DNA of 64,000 nt from XBB1006 sp051877515 (GTDB lineage Bacteria; Bacillota; Clostridia; Lachnospirales; Lachnospiraceae): assembly GCA_051877515.1 (NCBI GenBank), contig JBJEIY010000033.1, positions 1 to 64,000 of the forward strand, read 5' to 3'. Within the stretch, counting starts at the first letter, position 1; the number at the start of each line of letters is the position of its first letter. Positions 42,387-49,908 of this stretch are shown in pieces. The position numbers and the translations under genes are program-made. The notes beneath the pieces were generated by a model. The model ran no database searches. It was given only the letters and a program-made list of their open reading frames with translations, and was not told the DNA's origin.

Positions 42387-42415
42387 ATAATAGTATATAT
42401 CAGGGGAAAAGTCAA
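42387..42415 (-). promoter_or_regulatory. Sigma-A promoter of recA-recX
   Basis: On the minus strand, TTGACT (42415-42410) and TATTAT (42392-42387) are 17 bp apart. Confidence 0.8.
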
Positions 42416-42435
42416 CAGAAAATAAAAAAAATCAG

Positions 42436-42468
42436 AAAAAAGACAGTCACTTCGGTGACTGTCTTTAG
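42436..42468 (-). terminator. Terminator of trxA
   Basis: On the minus strand, AAAGACAGTCAC pairs with GTGACTGTCTTT around a short loop (CGAA), followed by T residues. Confidence 0.9.
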
Positions 42469-42478
42469 TATGCAATAA

Positions 42479-42790
42479 TTATTTCACGAAGTCAAGAATC
42501 TCTTCCTTTGTAATTACCCCCACATTCCGCTTTGCTTCTGCTCCGTTTTTAAACACAATCAGTGTGGGAATACTCATAACCCGGAATTGTCTTGCCAGCT
42601 CTCCCTGCTCATCCACGTTGATCTTTCCAACGCGAAAGGATCCGTCAGATTCCTCTGCCACTTCATCCACCACCGGTGACAGCATCTGACAAGGTCCACA
42701 CCAGGAGGCCCAGAAATCCACCAGAACGGGTTTGTCACTCTTCATTACTTCTTCTTCAAAATTTTCTTTGGTGATTGTTATCACTGACAT
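42479..42790 (-). CDS. trxA: Thioredoxin
   Basis: A 103-residue redox protein with the active site DFWASWCGPCQML and cis-Pro loop SIPTLIVFKNG. ATG 42790 has AGGAGGAA upstream; a longer frame to 42832 has no family match. Its own promoter and terminator make it monocistronic. Confidence 0.97.
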   Translation of the reverse strand: MSVITITKENFEEEVMKSDKPVLVDFWASWCGPCQMLSPVVDEVAEESDGSFRVGKINVDEQGELARQFRVMSIPTLIVFKNGAEAKRNVGVITKEEILDFVK

Positions 42791-42859
42791 ACTATTTCCT
42801 CCTTTTGCAGACGGAACCATCCTGTCCGTCATCTGAAACTATGTTTTCTTTGTATTTAT

Positions 42860-42889
42860 ATTATACTATATCCAAAGCAGAACAAACAA
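42860..42889 (-). promoter_or_regulatory. Candidate promoter of trxA
   Basis: On the minus strand, TTGTTT (42889-42884), an 18-bp spacer and TATAAT (42865-42860). Confidence 0.6.
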
Positions 42890-42919
42890 TCCATAATCCG
42901 GCCACAAAAATGCCGCTTT

Positions 42920-44524
42920 CTAATCTTTGCTGAATTCCACCAGTTCCAGTCCCTTATTACGTTCCAGGGTCATCCGGATACTCCACTCATGCACAAACAA
43001 AAGCAGAGGATTTCCTTTCAGATCCTTGATTTTCTTCATATCCGAGGTCCCAACCAGTTTATCCAGATCAAGAGACTTGTCCTTTATCCAGCGAATATAC
43101 TCATATGGAAGGCTCTCCATTGTAATCTCCACGTTATACTCGCTTTCCAGACGATATTTCAGCACATCAAACTGTAACACACCCACAACACCCACGATGA
43201 TCTCTTCCAGACCTGTATGGAATTCCTGAAAAATCTGTATGGCTCCTTCCTGGGCAATCTGGGTAATTCCTTTCACAAACTGCTTACGTTTCATGGTATC
43301 TACCTGACGCACCCTGGCAAAATGCTCCGGTGCAAAAGTTGGAATCCCCTCGAAACGAAATTTGTCCGGTGAAGTTGTCAGGGTGTCACCAATGGAAAAA
43401 ATCCCGGGATCAAAGATTCCGATGATATCTCCCGCGCAGGCTTCTTCCACGATTTTCCTTTCCTGAGCCATCATCTGCTGCGGTTGGGAGAGTTTCACGT
43501 TTTTTCCTCCCTGAACATGGAACACCTCCATGCCCGCCTCAAACTTTCCGGATACAATACGCATAAATGCGATCCGATCCCGGTGCGCCTTATTCATATT
43601 AGCCTGTATCTTAAATACAAAAGCTGAAAAACAGTCTTCAAAAGGACTGATCTGTCCCTGATCGGACTGCCTTGCCAGGGGCGCATAGGTCATGGATAAA
43701 AAGTGTTTTAAAAAAGTTTCCACACCAAAGTTCGTTAATGCCGACCCAAAGAAAACCGGAGACAATTCTCCCCTGGTTACCTGTTGCTGGTCAAATTCTG
43801 CACTGGCTCCGTCCAAAAGTTCAATCTCTTCTATCAGTGTATCCAGGTAGTCCCGGCCGATTTCCATAACCAGTTCAGGATCATTAAGATCAAACTCTTT
43901 CTCATTTCCCTCCCGGGTTCCTTTCTGTGTATCGGAAAAAGTTGTGACTTTATGTGTATTTCGGTCATACACTCCTTTAAAGTTCTTTCCGGAACCAATA
44001 GGCCAGTTAACAGGACAGGTGGCAATTCCCAGTTCTTTTTCAATTTCGTCTAACAAAGAAAATGTATCATTGGCATCCCGATCCATCTTATTAATAAAAG
44101 TAAAAATCGGAATGTGTCTCATTACACACACTTTAAAAAGTTTTCTGGTCTGCGCTTCCACACCCTTGGATCCGTCAATGACCATGACCGCTGAATCTGC
44201 AGCCATTAATGTCCGGTAAGTATCTTCCGAAAAGTCCTGATGTCCGGGAGTATCCAGAATATTGATACAATATCCATCATAATTGAACTGTAAAACTGAG
44301 GAAGTAACGGAAATTCCTCTCTCTTTTTCAATCGCCATCCAGTCAGACACCGCATGTTTTGCCGTAGCTTTTCCTTTTACGGAACCTGCCTGGTTAATGG
44401 CGCCGCCGTAAAGCAGGAATTTTTCCGTTAAGGTCGTTTTTCCCGCATCCGGATGAGAGATGATCGCAAATGTTCTTCTCTTTTCTATTTCATTTCTGAT
44501 ATTCGTCACAAGTTCTTCCTCCAT
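42920..44524 (-). CDS. prfC: Peptide chain release factor 3
   Basis: A 534-residue translational GTPase that recycles RF1/RF2. G1 IISHPDAGKTTLTEK, G2/G3 with INILDTPGHQDFSEDTYR, and G4 TFINKMDRD. Domain II and the C-terminal domain III are complete. It has a strong promoter and stands between trxA and the spoIIIA operon. Confidence 0.96.
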   Translation of the reverse strand: MEEELVTNIRNEIEKRRTFAIISHPDAGKTTLTEKFLLYGGAINQAGSVKGKATAKHAVSDWMAIEKERGISVTSSVLQFNYDGYCINILDTPGHQDFSEDTYRTLMAADSAVMVIDGSKGVEAQTRKLFKVCVMRHIPIFTFINKMDRDANDTFSLLDEIEKELGIATCPVNWPIGSGKNFKGVYDRNTHKVTTFSDTQKGTREGNEKEFDLNDPELVMEIGRDYLDTLIEEIELLDGASAEFDQQQVTRGELSPVFFGSALTNFGVETFLKHFLSMTYAPLARQSDQGQISPFEDCFSAFVFKIQANMNKAHRDRIAFMRIVSGKFEAGMEVFHVQGGKNVKLSQPQQMMAQERKIVEEACAGDIIGIFDPGIFSIGDTLTTSPDKFRFEGIPTFAPEHFARVRQVDTMKRKQFVKGITQIAQEGAIQIFQEFHTGLEEIIVGVVGVLQFDVLKYRLESEYNVEITMESLPYEYIRWIKDKSLDLDKLVGTSDMKKIKDLKGNPLLLFVHEWSIRMTLERNKGLELVEFSKD

Positions 44525-44563
44525 CTATCTTCATGGTACATCCTTACTTTTGCAAACGAGTTC

Positions 44564-44592
44564 ATTTTATAATACGGCTATACACTTGTCAA
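44564..44592 (-). promoter_or_regulatory. Sigma-A promoter of prfC
   Basis: On the minus strand, TTGACA (44592-44587) and TAAAAT (44569-44564) are 17 bp apart. Confidence 0.8.
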
Positions 44593-44610
44593 GAAAACCG
44601 ACTTATCCTG

Positions 44611-45189
44611 TTATTCGATCTTAATAGGCGTTACTACAATATTCAGCGGATCTACATCAACTTTCCGGTCAACGATTTCTTCAATCTGCACAAGTTGCGT
44701 TTCTGAGATCACCTTTAAATCTACAATTACATCAACACTATCCTTGGTAATACACACCACTACATTTTGAAATCCTTTTGCAGTCAGGAGATTTTCAATG
44801 GCTATTTCTGCATCCTGGTATGCAGTCATATCCACCAGGGCAGCTGCTGCATCATCTCTGGCCTGTTGAGACAGAGATTCATTATCAATAATTTTTTGCA
44901 ATTCTTCCTTTGATTTCGCCCGGACCTGCTCCCTGTTGATCCTTGCCGTAGCCGCATAATCTGCCACTTCTTTTGAGGAGGTGATCACAGCTTCCCCCGC
45001 ATCCTCCATATCTTTTTGTTGGGATTGTTCATTTTTTCCGGTCATAGCATCACCGCTTGAGGTGGAATTACTCATGGCCTGGTCGGTTCCGTCCTGACCG
45101 GATAAACGAAAGCTAAAATAGCCTCCCACGGCAATCATGATTACAAGTATGGTCACAAGCAGTTGATTCTTTATTCTGGTCAGTCTCAA
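44611..45189 (-). CDS. spoIIIAH: Stage III sporulation protein AH
   Basis: A 192-residue bitopic protein whose outer domain pairs with SpoIIQ across the forespore membranes to build the feeding-tube channel. Membrane helix about residues 9-28 (LLVTILVIMIAVGGYFSF), a Ser/Gln-rich linker, then the YscJ-like ring domain (SQQARDDAAAALVDMT, AYQDAEIAIENLLTAKGF). The apparent start is TTG 45189, with GGAAGGAAG about ten bases upstream. No in-frame ATG precedes the membrane helix. It is the last gene of the spoIIIA operon. Confidence 0.93.
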   Translation of the reverse strand: MRLTRIKNQLLVTILVIMIAVGGYFSFRLSGQDGTDQAMSNSTSSGDAMTGKNEQSQQKDMEDAGEAVITSSKEVADYAATARINREQVRAKSKEELQKIIDNESLSQQARDDAAAALVDMTAYQDAEIAIENLLTAKGFQNVVVCITKDSVDVIVDLKVISETQLVQIEEIVDRKVDVDPLNIVVTPIKIE

Positions 45190-45208
45190 TTCATTACTTC
45201 CTTCCTGT

Positions 45209-45808
45209 CTAATTTCCTTTTACGATACTTATCTTATGACTTTCTAACTGAAATAATGCCATCACTGCCTCTAAAACTTTCGCGCGCACTTCAGGATCAT
45301 CTCCTCCTTCTGCCACTACCAGCACTCCCTGTATCTGGGGGGACAAGGTATTAACCACAAAGGGCTGTTCCCCGTCTTCGTTTTCCGTAAAAACCGTTTC
45401 TTCACTTCGATCCGAATCTACAAGGGTTTTCGTATCTTTTTCTCCTTCACTGTGTTCCGATACAGCCACATCCTTTTCCACTACTGTTTTCCCGCTGTCA
45501 CCTACATTAATCATAACATTTGTCTGCCCAACCCCTTCCATTTTTTCTAAAATGGTTTCCAGTTCTTCTTCCACTCTCCGTTTATAATCCCATAAGGATT
45601 CTTCCTCCTGCTCCGTCTGTAATTTCGTATCCCGGGATGCCTTGCTTCCCGGGGCGGTCTGTTCTCCTTTTGAACCGGTGGGCCAGACAATGATCAGTAG
45701 TAATGCGCCCACCAAAAAAAGCACAAGAATTGTCTCTTTCCTGATTGCCATAACCATCCCTTTTAGTTTTCTTATGTCAAAGTGCCTTTTATGATCCATC
45801 TCTTCCAT
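45209..45808 (-). CDS. spoIIIAG: Stage III sporulation protein AG
   Basis: A 199-residue protein: one membrane helix at about 25-43 (ILVLFLVGALLLIIVWP) and an outer ring-building domain (EEELETILEKMEGVGQTNVMINVG, PQIQGVLVVAEGGDDPEVRAKVLEAV), as in the AG subunit that forms a large ring in the channel. It overlaps spoIIIAF by 20 bases. Confidence 0.95.
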   Translation of the reverse strand: MEEMDHKRHFDIRKLKGMVMAIRKETILVLFLVGALLLIIVWPTGSKGEQTAPGSKASRDTKLQTEQEEESLWDYKRRVEEELETILEKMEGVGQTNVMINVGDSGKTVVEKDVAVSEHSEGEKDTKTLVDSDRSEETVFTENEDGEQPFVVNTLSPQIQGVLVVAEGGDDPEVRAKVLEAVMALFQLESHKISIVKGN

Positions 45809-46322
45809 ACACCTTCAATTCAAATTCCGGATTCCAGGTTTCTTCCAACAGTGCCTTGCATTCCTTTGCGCATTGGGCCTGTGTAGTCATACCTGAACTT
45901 CCCCTGCTGTTACTTTCTATGGTTCCGACATATAGTTTTACTTCCTTCAGATAATCCTCCTCATTCATTTTACAATCGTACTGCTTGATCTCATATCCTT
46001 TCTGCGAAAGAGTGTCATTATAGCTTTTTATTAATACATCCACTGCCGTCTCAGACACCCGGTCCGCGTATTCTCCCATGATCTTTTCAAATTCCAGCTG
46101 ACTGGAAAAGCTCTCCGCCAAAAATTCTTTATACAGCTCCTGTTCCATTGGTTTTTTTTTGATCATCTGATAGAAAGGCGACATGATCAGCAGTAAAAAT
46201 ACCAGTCCTGCAAAAAAACGAACATACTTATTGGTTCTCCCGTCGCCTATCAGCTGCATGAGTAATGCCACCAAAAGATACAGCACTACAAAATTTTTAA
46301 CTGTACCCAGTACCGTTTCCAT
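45789..46322 (-). CDS. spoIIIAF: Stage III sporulation protein AF
   Basis: A 177-residue protein with two N-terminal membrane helices (FVVLYLLVALLMQLI and VRFFAGLVFLLLIMSPFY) and a hydrophilic domain. The placement between AE and AG and the motif KYVRFFAGL identify it. ATG 46322 has GGGAGG close by; ATG 46340, six codons earlier, is nearly as good. Confidence 0.9.
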   Translation of the reverse strand: METVLGTVKNFVVLYLLVALLMQLIGDGRTNKYVRFFAGLVFLLLIMSPFYQMIKKKPMEQELYKEFLAESFSSQLEFEKIMGEYADRVSETAVDVLIKSYNDTLSQKGYEIKQYDCKMNEEDYLKEVKLYVGTIESNSRGSSGMTTQAQCAKECKALLEETWNPEFELKVYGRDGS

Positions 46323-46355
46323 TTTTCCTCCCGTTACCATTTCATCCTCCCTCTT

Positions 46356-47372
46356 TTACAAGGAGGACAATGTAGTTACTATCGCCAGGCTCAAGAATAA
46401 CAGTAAAAATGTATACAAAACAATTTTCAGAAGCAGGGCAATACCCTGTCCGCAACCGGAAATCATGGTAAGCATGGATTCCTTCATGACCGGCTGCATG
46501 ACTGCTTCCAGTATCCGGACTGCCACAAGATATCCCAGAAGTACTGCGCTCGGTGCCAGCATCAGCAAGGATAATCCCACCAATCCTGCTGCTCCGATAC
46601 TGTTTTTCATGACCCGGAAAGATCCCATCAGGATTTCCATACAGCCACCTGTCATCTGCCCCAATCCGGGAATCAGCATCATGGTTTTATATACACCATG
46701 TTCGGTGAGTTCTCCTAAAGGGGATAGGACCAATCCGCGGATCAACTGAAAACCGCACAATACACTGATCAGAATCTTAAGTCCCCAATGAATGCCATCA
46801 TAGATTAACTGACAAAGTTTCGTAAGCATCATCTCGCCGGTACCGACATTTGCCAGCTGCACTGCCATAAAAAGTTTGGTACAGGGAAGGAACAGGGTTG
46901 AGAATACCACTTCCACTATCAGGATCGCCCCCAGTATCAGTCCATAATATCCTGCCGCAACCTGCTTCCCTGAAGAAAGAAGCAATCCTGTGGTGTAAAC
47001 AGGTATCAGCACCTGCATAAAACGTACTACCGACCCCATTAACTTTTCCACAATCTGAAAACATTCCATAAAAAGACTGATACAGACACTGGCACTGCAT
47101 ACAAAATAGATAAAATAACCATATTCCTTAAACTCCTTCTGTTCCAATGCATCCGCCAGCTGACTGATGAGTCCGAACAGAATACATAACACCAATAAGG
47201 TTATAAAAGTTTCCTTCTGGCCGGCAAGTCCATCCCACAACCGGTCAAGCATGGTTTGAAGCAGACTGTTTTCTCTGCCACCCAGCAAAAAGTCCGATGG
47301 AGCGAGTATTCCTGAAAGATCGGCGTATATACCTTCTTCCTGCAAAGCCTTTTCTATTCCGGAATAATCCAT
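46356..47372 (-). CDS. spoIIIAE: Stage III sporulation protein AE
   Basis: A 338-residue polytopic membrane protein, about eight segments, likely the conserved permease-like core of the channel. Typical blocks: PVYTTGLLLSSGKQVAAGYYGLI and LTEHGVYKTMMLIPGLGQMTG. It lacks the cleavable signal and some N-terminal residues of the B. subtilis form (about 400 residues). Confidence 0.93.
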   Translation of the reverse strand: MDYSGIEKALQEEGIYADLSGILAPSDFLLGGRENSLLQTMLDRLWDGLAGQKETFITLLVLCILFGLISQLADALEQKEFKEYGYFIYFVCSASVCISLFMECFQIVEKLMGSVVRFMQVLIPVYTTGLLLSSGKQVAAGYYGLILGAILIVEVVFSTLFLPCTKLFMAVQLANVGTGEMMLTKLCQLIYDGIHWGLKILISVLCGFQLIRGLVLSPLGELTEHGVYKTMMLIPGLGQMTGGCMEILMGSFRVMKNSIGAAGLVGLSLLMLAPSAVLLGYLVAVRILEAVMQPVMKESMLTMISGCGQGIALLLKIVLYTFLLLFLSLAIVTTLSSL

Positions 47373-47390
47373 ATGTTAAACCACCCTTTC

Positions 47391-47780
47391 TCAGGTTCTC
47401 AACAGAACATCGATCAGTTCAATAAGCTGGGAAACCAAAGGATAACCCACATAGAGAACACAGACTCGTCCAAACATCCGAACCTGTTTTGCCAGTATAC
47501 TGCTGTCTGTCTGGATGCACAGGTCTGCCGTAATCTCGCATACCAGAGAAATCCCCGTCATTTTCAGCATGATATCCACATACAGGTTATCAATTGCAAG
47601 TTTGCTTTTCATCAATGCCACAAGATCCAGCAGACCCATGATCTTATAGATGATCAAACCTACGATCAAAAGGATGACCGCCATACCTGCCAGCCTCCCT
47701 ATCTGCGGTTGCCATGCCGATAGTATTAAGGAAAAAATAGCACCCACCAGGGCAATCTCACAAACCGACATGATATTCAT
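47391..47780 (-). CDS. spoIIIAD: Stage III sporulation protein AD
   Basis: A 129-residue membrane protein with about four helices (AGMAVILLIVGLIIYKI among them), belonging to the AC/AD family. Family marker: MTGISLVCEITADLCIQTDSSILAKQV. It lies between AC and AE. Confidence 0.94.
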   Translation of the reverse strand: MNIMSVCEIALVGAIFSLILSAWQPQIGRLAGMAVILLIVGLIIYKIMGLLDLVALMKSKLAIDNLYVDIMLKMTGISLVCEITADLCIQTDSSILAKQVRMFGRVCVLYVGYPLVSQLIELIDVLLRT

Positions 47781-47789
47781 TTTTTATTT

Positions 47790-47984
47790 TCACACTCCCA
47801 GCAGTTTTTCAATCATATCAAAAAGTTCCAGAATATAGGGAATGATCCAGCTGATCACCAGAATAAAGCCCACCAGCTGTGACAAAAATGCCAGTTCATC
47901 CCTCCCGCTGTGTTTTAGAACCTGAGACAGCAAAGTAATCAACAGTCCCACCGCCGCTATCTTAAAAAGAATCCCTACTTCCAA
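47790..47984 (-). CDS. spoIIIAC: Stage III sporulation protein AC
   Basis: A 64-residue protein with two membrane helices separated by a polar stretch (VLKHSGRDELAF), exactly the expected size and pattern for SpoIIIAC. Confidence 0.94.
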   Translation of the reverse strand: MEVGILFKIAAVGLLITLLSQVLKHSGRDELAFLSQLVGFILVISWIIPYILELFDMIEKLLGV

Positions 47985-48005
47985 ATCCGCTATTCCTCCG
48001 TCTTT

Positions 48006-48527
48006 CTATATTAGCAGTAAGATGGTCATGATCCCGGTCATAGCACAAAGCGTTGAATTAACCAGATCCTTCTTCTTCAGGTTTTTTGATCGGATCTGTA
48101 TCTCTTCCGTCAGAAGACTGTACACTCCTTCCAAATACCGTTCGATGGTTTCGCTGTCTTTATGACTGATTACCCTGCCTAACCGTTTGATCTGGATCAA
48201 TATTGTGACGGGCAAATGCAGATGCCCCTGGATACTTCCCACATACTGCTCCCAGATCCATTCCATAGGCATTTTCTGTTCCCGAAGCCTTTGCACACAC
48301 ATTCGGGTAGCCTCTGCTACAGCTGAATTATGCGGCATGCTCTTCAATGATTCCTGCATCAGATCCGCCATTACAACACAGGCCAGTTTATTGTTTCGCC
48401 GGATTTCCAGCAAAATTCCCTGAAACAGGCAACATTCATGAAATCCATCCACCAACTGCAGATGAAGTTTGAAACATAAAAGCCCACAGGCGAAAAGAAT
48501 CAGAACACCTCCCAGAAACCGGATCAT
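48006..48527 (-). CDS. spoIIIAB: Stage III sporulation protein AB
   Basis: A 173-residue protein with an N-terminal membrane helix and a C-terminal one (VNSTLCAMTGIMTILLLI), the layout of a type II secretion GspF-like platform. The start overlaps the spoIIIAA stop (ATGA). Confidence 0.93.
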   Translation of the reverse strand: MIRFLGGVLILFACGLLCFKLHLQLVDGFHECCLFQGILLEIRRNNKLACVVMADLMQESLKSMPHNSAVAEATRMCVQRLREQKMPMEWIWEQYVGSIQGHLHLPVTILIQIKRLGRVISHKDSETIERYLEGVYSLLTEEIQIRSKNLKKKDLVNSTLCAMTGIMTILLLI

Positions 48528-49420
48528 ATCATAACCACCTCATAGCGGAATTCTCCTTTGTATTTGCTTAAGAAAACAACCCTTTCAAAAAAACGGATAC
48601 CTTTTTGTTTTACATCTTCCATATCTTTTCCATGCATAGTACACAAAAGGCCGCATCCGCTATGCATGGCATATTCCAGCATACAGTATTCTTCTTGACT
48701 TCCGATCTCATCTGCCGCAATAATCTGTGGTGCCATACTCCGAATCGCCATCTCCATTCCATATGCTTTGATACATCCGGTTAACACACTGGTCCTGCAT
48801 CCCACATCCAGTTGTGGTATCCCCTGATAACAGGCAGCCACCTCTCCCCTTTCATCAATAAGAGAAATCCGGCATCCCTGATCCGAAAGCAACCGGACCA
48901 TATCCCGTAACAGGGTTGTTTTACCACAGCCCGGCGGAGATACCAGAAGTGTATTTTTCCAACCGGATTGTTTCTGAAAAGCTGCCATAATCCGTTGTCC
49001 ACAGCCTTTGACCTCATGACTTACCCTCAATGTCAAAAAAGTAATATTGCGAAACTGACAACCTGCCTGAAAACTATACACAGCTTCTCCCATTACACCA
49101 AGCCGGTTTCCTCCCGGTAAGATCAGGTATCCGTTTTTCAGCTGCCCCTGATAAGCATACATGGAATACTGCATGGCATGATCCAGGATAGTTTCAATCT
49201 GAGATTCCGAAATACAAAACAACTCATCATGGTTTTCTATTTCCCGGACGGGGCAGAACCTCCCCTGTCTGCTCACTGCATATTCCCGGCTTGCACTCAG
49301 ACATAAAACCGGCTGATGGATTCGAAAATGGATCTCTGTAATCTCCTGTGCCAGAAGTTTTTGTGCATCACAGGCTTTTTGTAACAGAGGTGGTAAAAGC
49401 TGATAGACTTCCTTTTCCAT
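48524..49420 (-). CDS. spoIIIAA: Stage III sporulation protein AA (ATPase)
   Basis: A 298-residue ATPase of the secretion-type (PilT/VirB11-like) class that powers the channel. Walker A: LVSPPGCGKTTLLRDMVR; Walker B-like region: SLIDERGEVAAC; later motif: IIAADEIGSQEEYCML. The start is set at ATG 49420, with AAGGAG nine bases upstream; longer frames run over the promoter region. A sigma-E-type promoter lies 44 bases ahead. Confidence 0.95.
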   Translation of the reverse strand: MEKEVYQLLPPLLQKACDAQKLLAQEITEIHFRIHQPVLCLSASREYAVSRQGRFCPVREIENHDELFCISESQIETILDHAMQYSMYAYQGQLKNGYLILPGGNRLGVMGEAVYSFQAGCQFRNITFLTLRVSHEVKGCGQRIMAAFQKQSGWKNTLLVSPPGCGKTTLLRDMVRLLSDQGCRISLIDERGEVAACYQGIPQLDVGCRTSVLTGCIKAYGMEMAIRSMAPQIIAADEIGSQEEYCMLEYAMHSGCGLLCTMHGKDMEDVKQKGIRFFERVVFLSKYKGEFRYEVVMI

Positions 49421-49463
49421 ATCACACAACTCCTTCTCTAGCCTGTACATCTTAGCTTTGTTC

Positions 49464-49492
49464 AATATATGTACTTGTCCCCTGTGATATGA
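49464..49492 (-). promoter_or_regulatory. Sigma-E-type promoter of spoIIIA operon
   Basis: On the minus strand, TCATATC (49492-49486), a 14-bp spacer and CATATATT (49471-49464); each box has one mismatch to KMATATT / CATACANT. Confidence 0.75.
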
Positions 49493-49505
49493 ACAACTTT
49501 TATAA

Positions 49506-49546
49506 AAAAAAGCAGCATGAGAACCACTCTCACACTGCTTCATGAT
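49506..49546 (-). terminator. Terminator of rpsU
   Basis: On the minus strand, AGCAGTGTGAGA pairs (with G-U wobbles) with TCTCATGCTGCT and eight T follow. Confidence 0.85.
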
Positions 49547-49723
49547 TTAATTATATTTACGTTTTCTTGCTGCTTCAGATTTCTTCTTACGTCTTACGCT
49601 TGGCTTCTCATAATGCTCTCTCTTGCGGATTTCCTGCTGGATACCTGCTTTGGCACAATTTCTCTTGAATCTGCGTAAAGCGCTATCTAAAGTCTCGTTC
49701 TCTTTCACGACAACATTTGACAT
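49547..49723 (-). CDS. rpsU: 30S ribosomal protein S21
   Basis: A 58-residue protein, MSNVVVKENETLDSALRRFK at the start and a very basic end (VRRKKKSEAARKRKYN). It binds near the anti-Shine-Dalgarno platform. A long leader of about 70 bases separates it from the promoter. Confidence 0.97.
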   Translation of the reverse strand: MSNVVVKENETLDSALRRFKRNCAKAGIQQEIRKREHYEKPSVRRKKKSEAARKRKYN

Positions 49724-49799
49724 AGTCTCACACCTAACCTCCCTCCAGTTGCGTAATTGTGCATTCAACTGTTTGGGTATAATCATTGCACTAGAGTAT

Positions 49800-49827
49800 T
49801 TTATACCTAAATAGCATGTTTCGTCAA
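49800..49827 (-). promoter_or_regulatory. Sigma-A promoter of rpsU
   Basis: On the minus strand, TTGACG (49827-49822) and TATAAA (49805-49800) are 16 bp apart. Confidence 0.7.
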
Positions 49828-49908
49828 CCGTTTTTTTATATTTGGCGAAAAAATTCACATATTTTTCCGGTAGGGATACGGTGATAGGATTTTCCTATAC
49901 AAACAAGC

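Noticed and set aside
46183..46749. 188-residue + strand frame across spoIIIAE/AF
   Set aside because: It is antisense to two conserved sporulation genes and rich in Ser/Pro as expected of a shadow frame.
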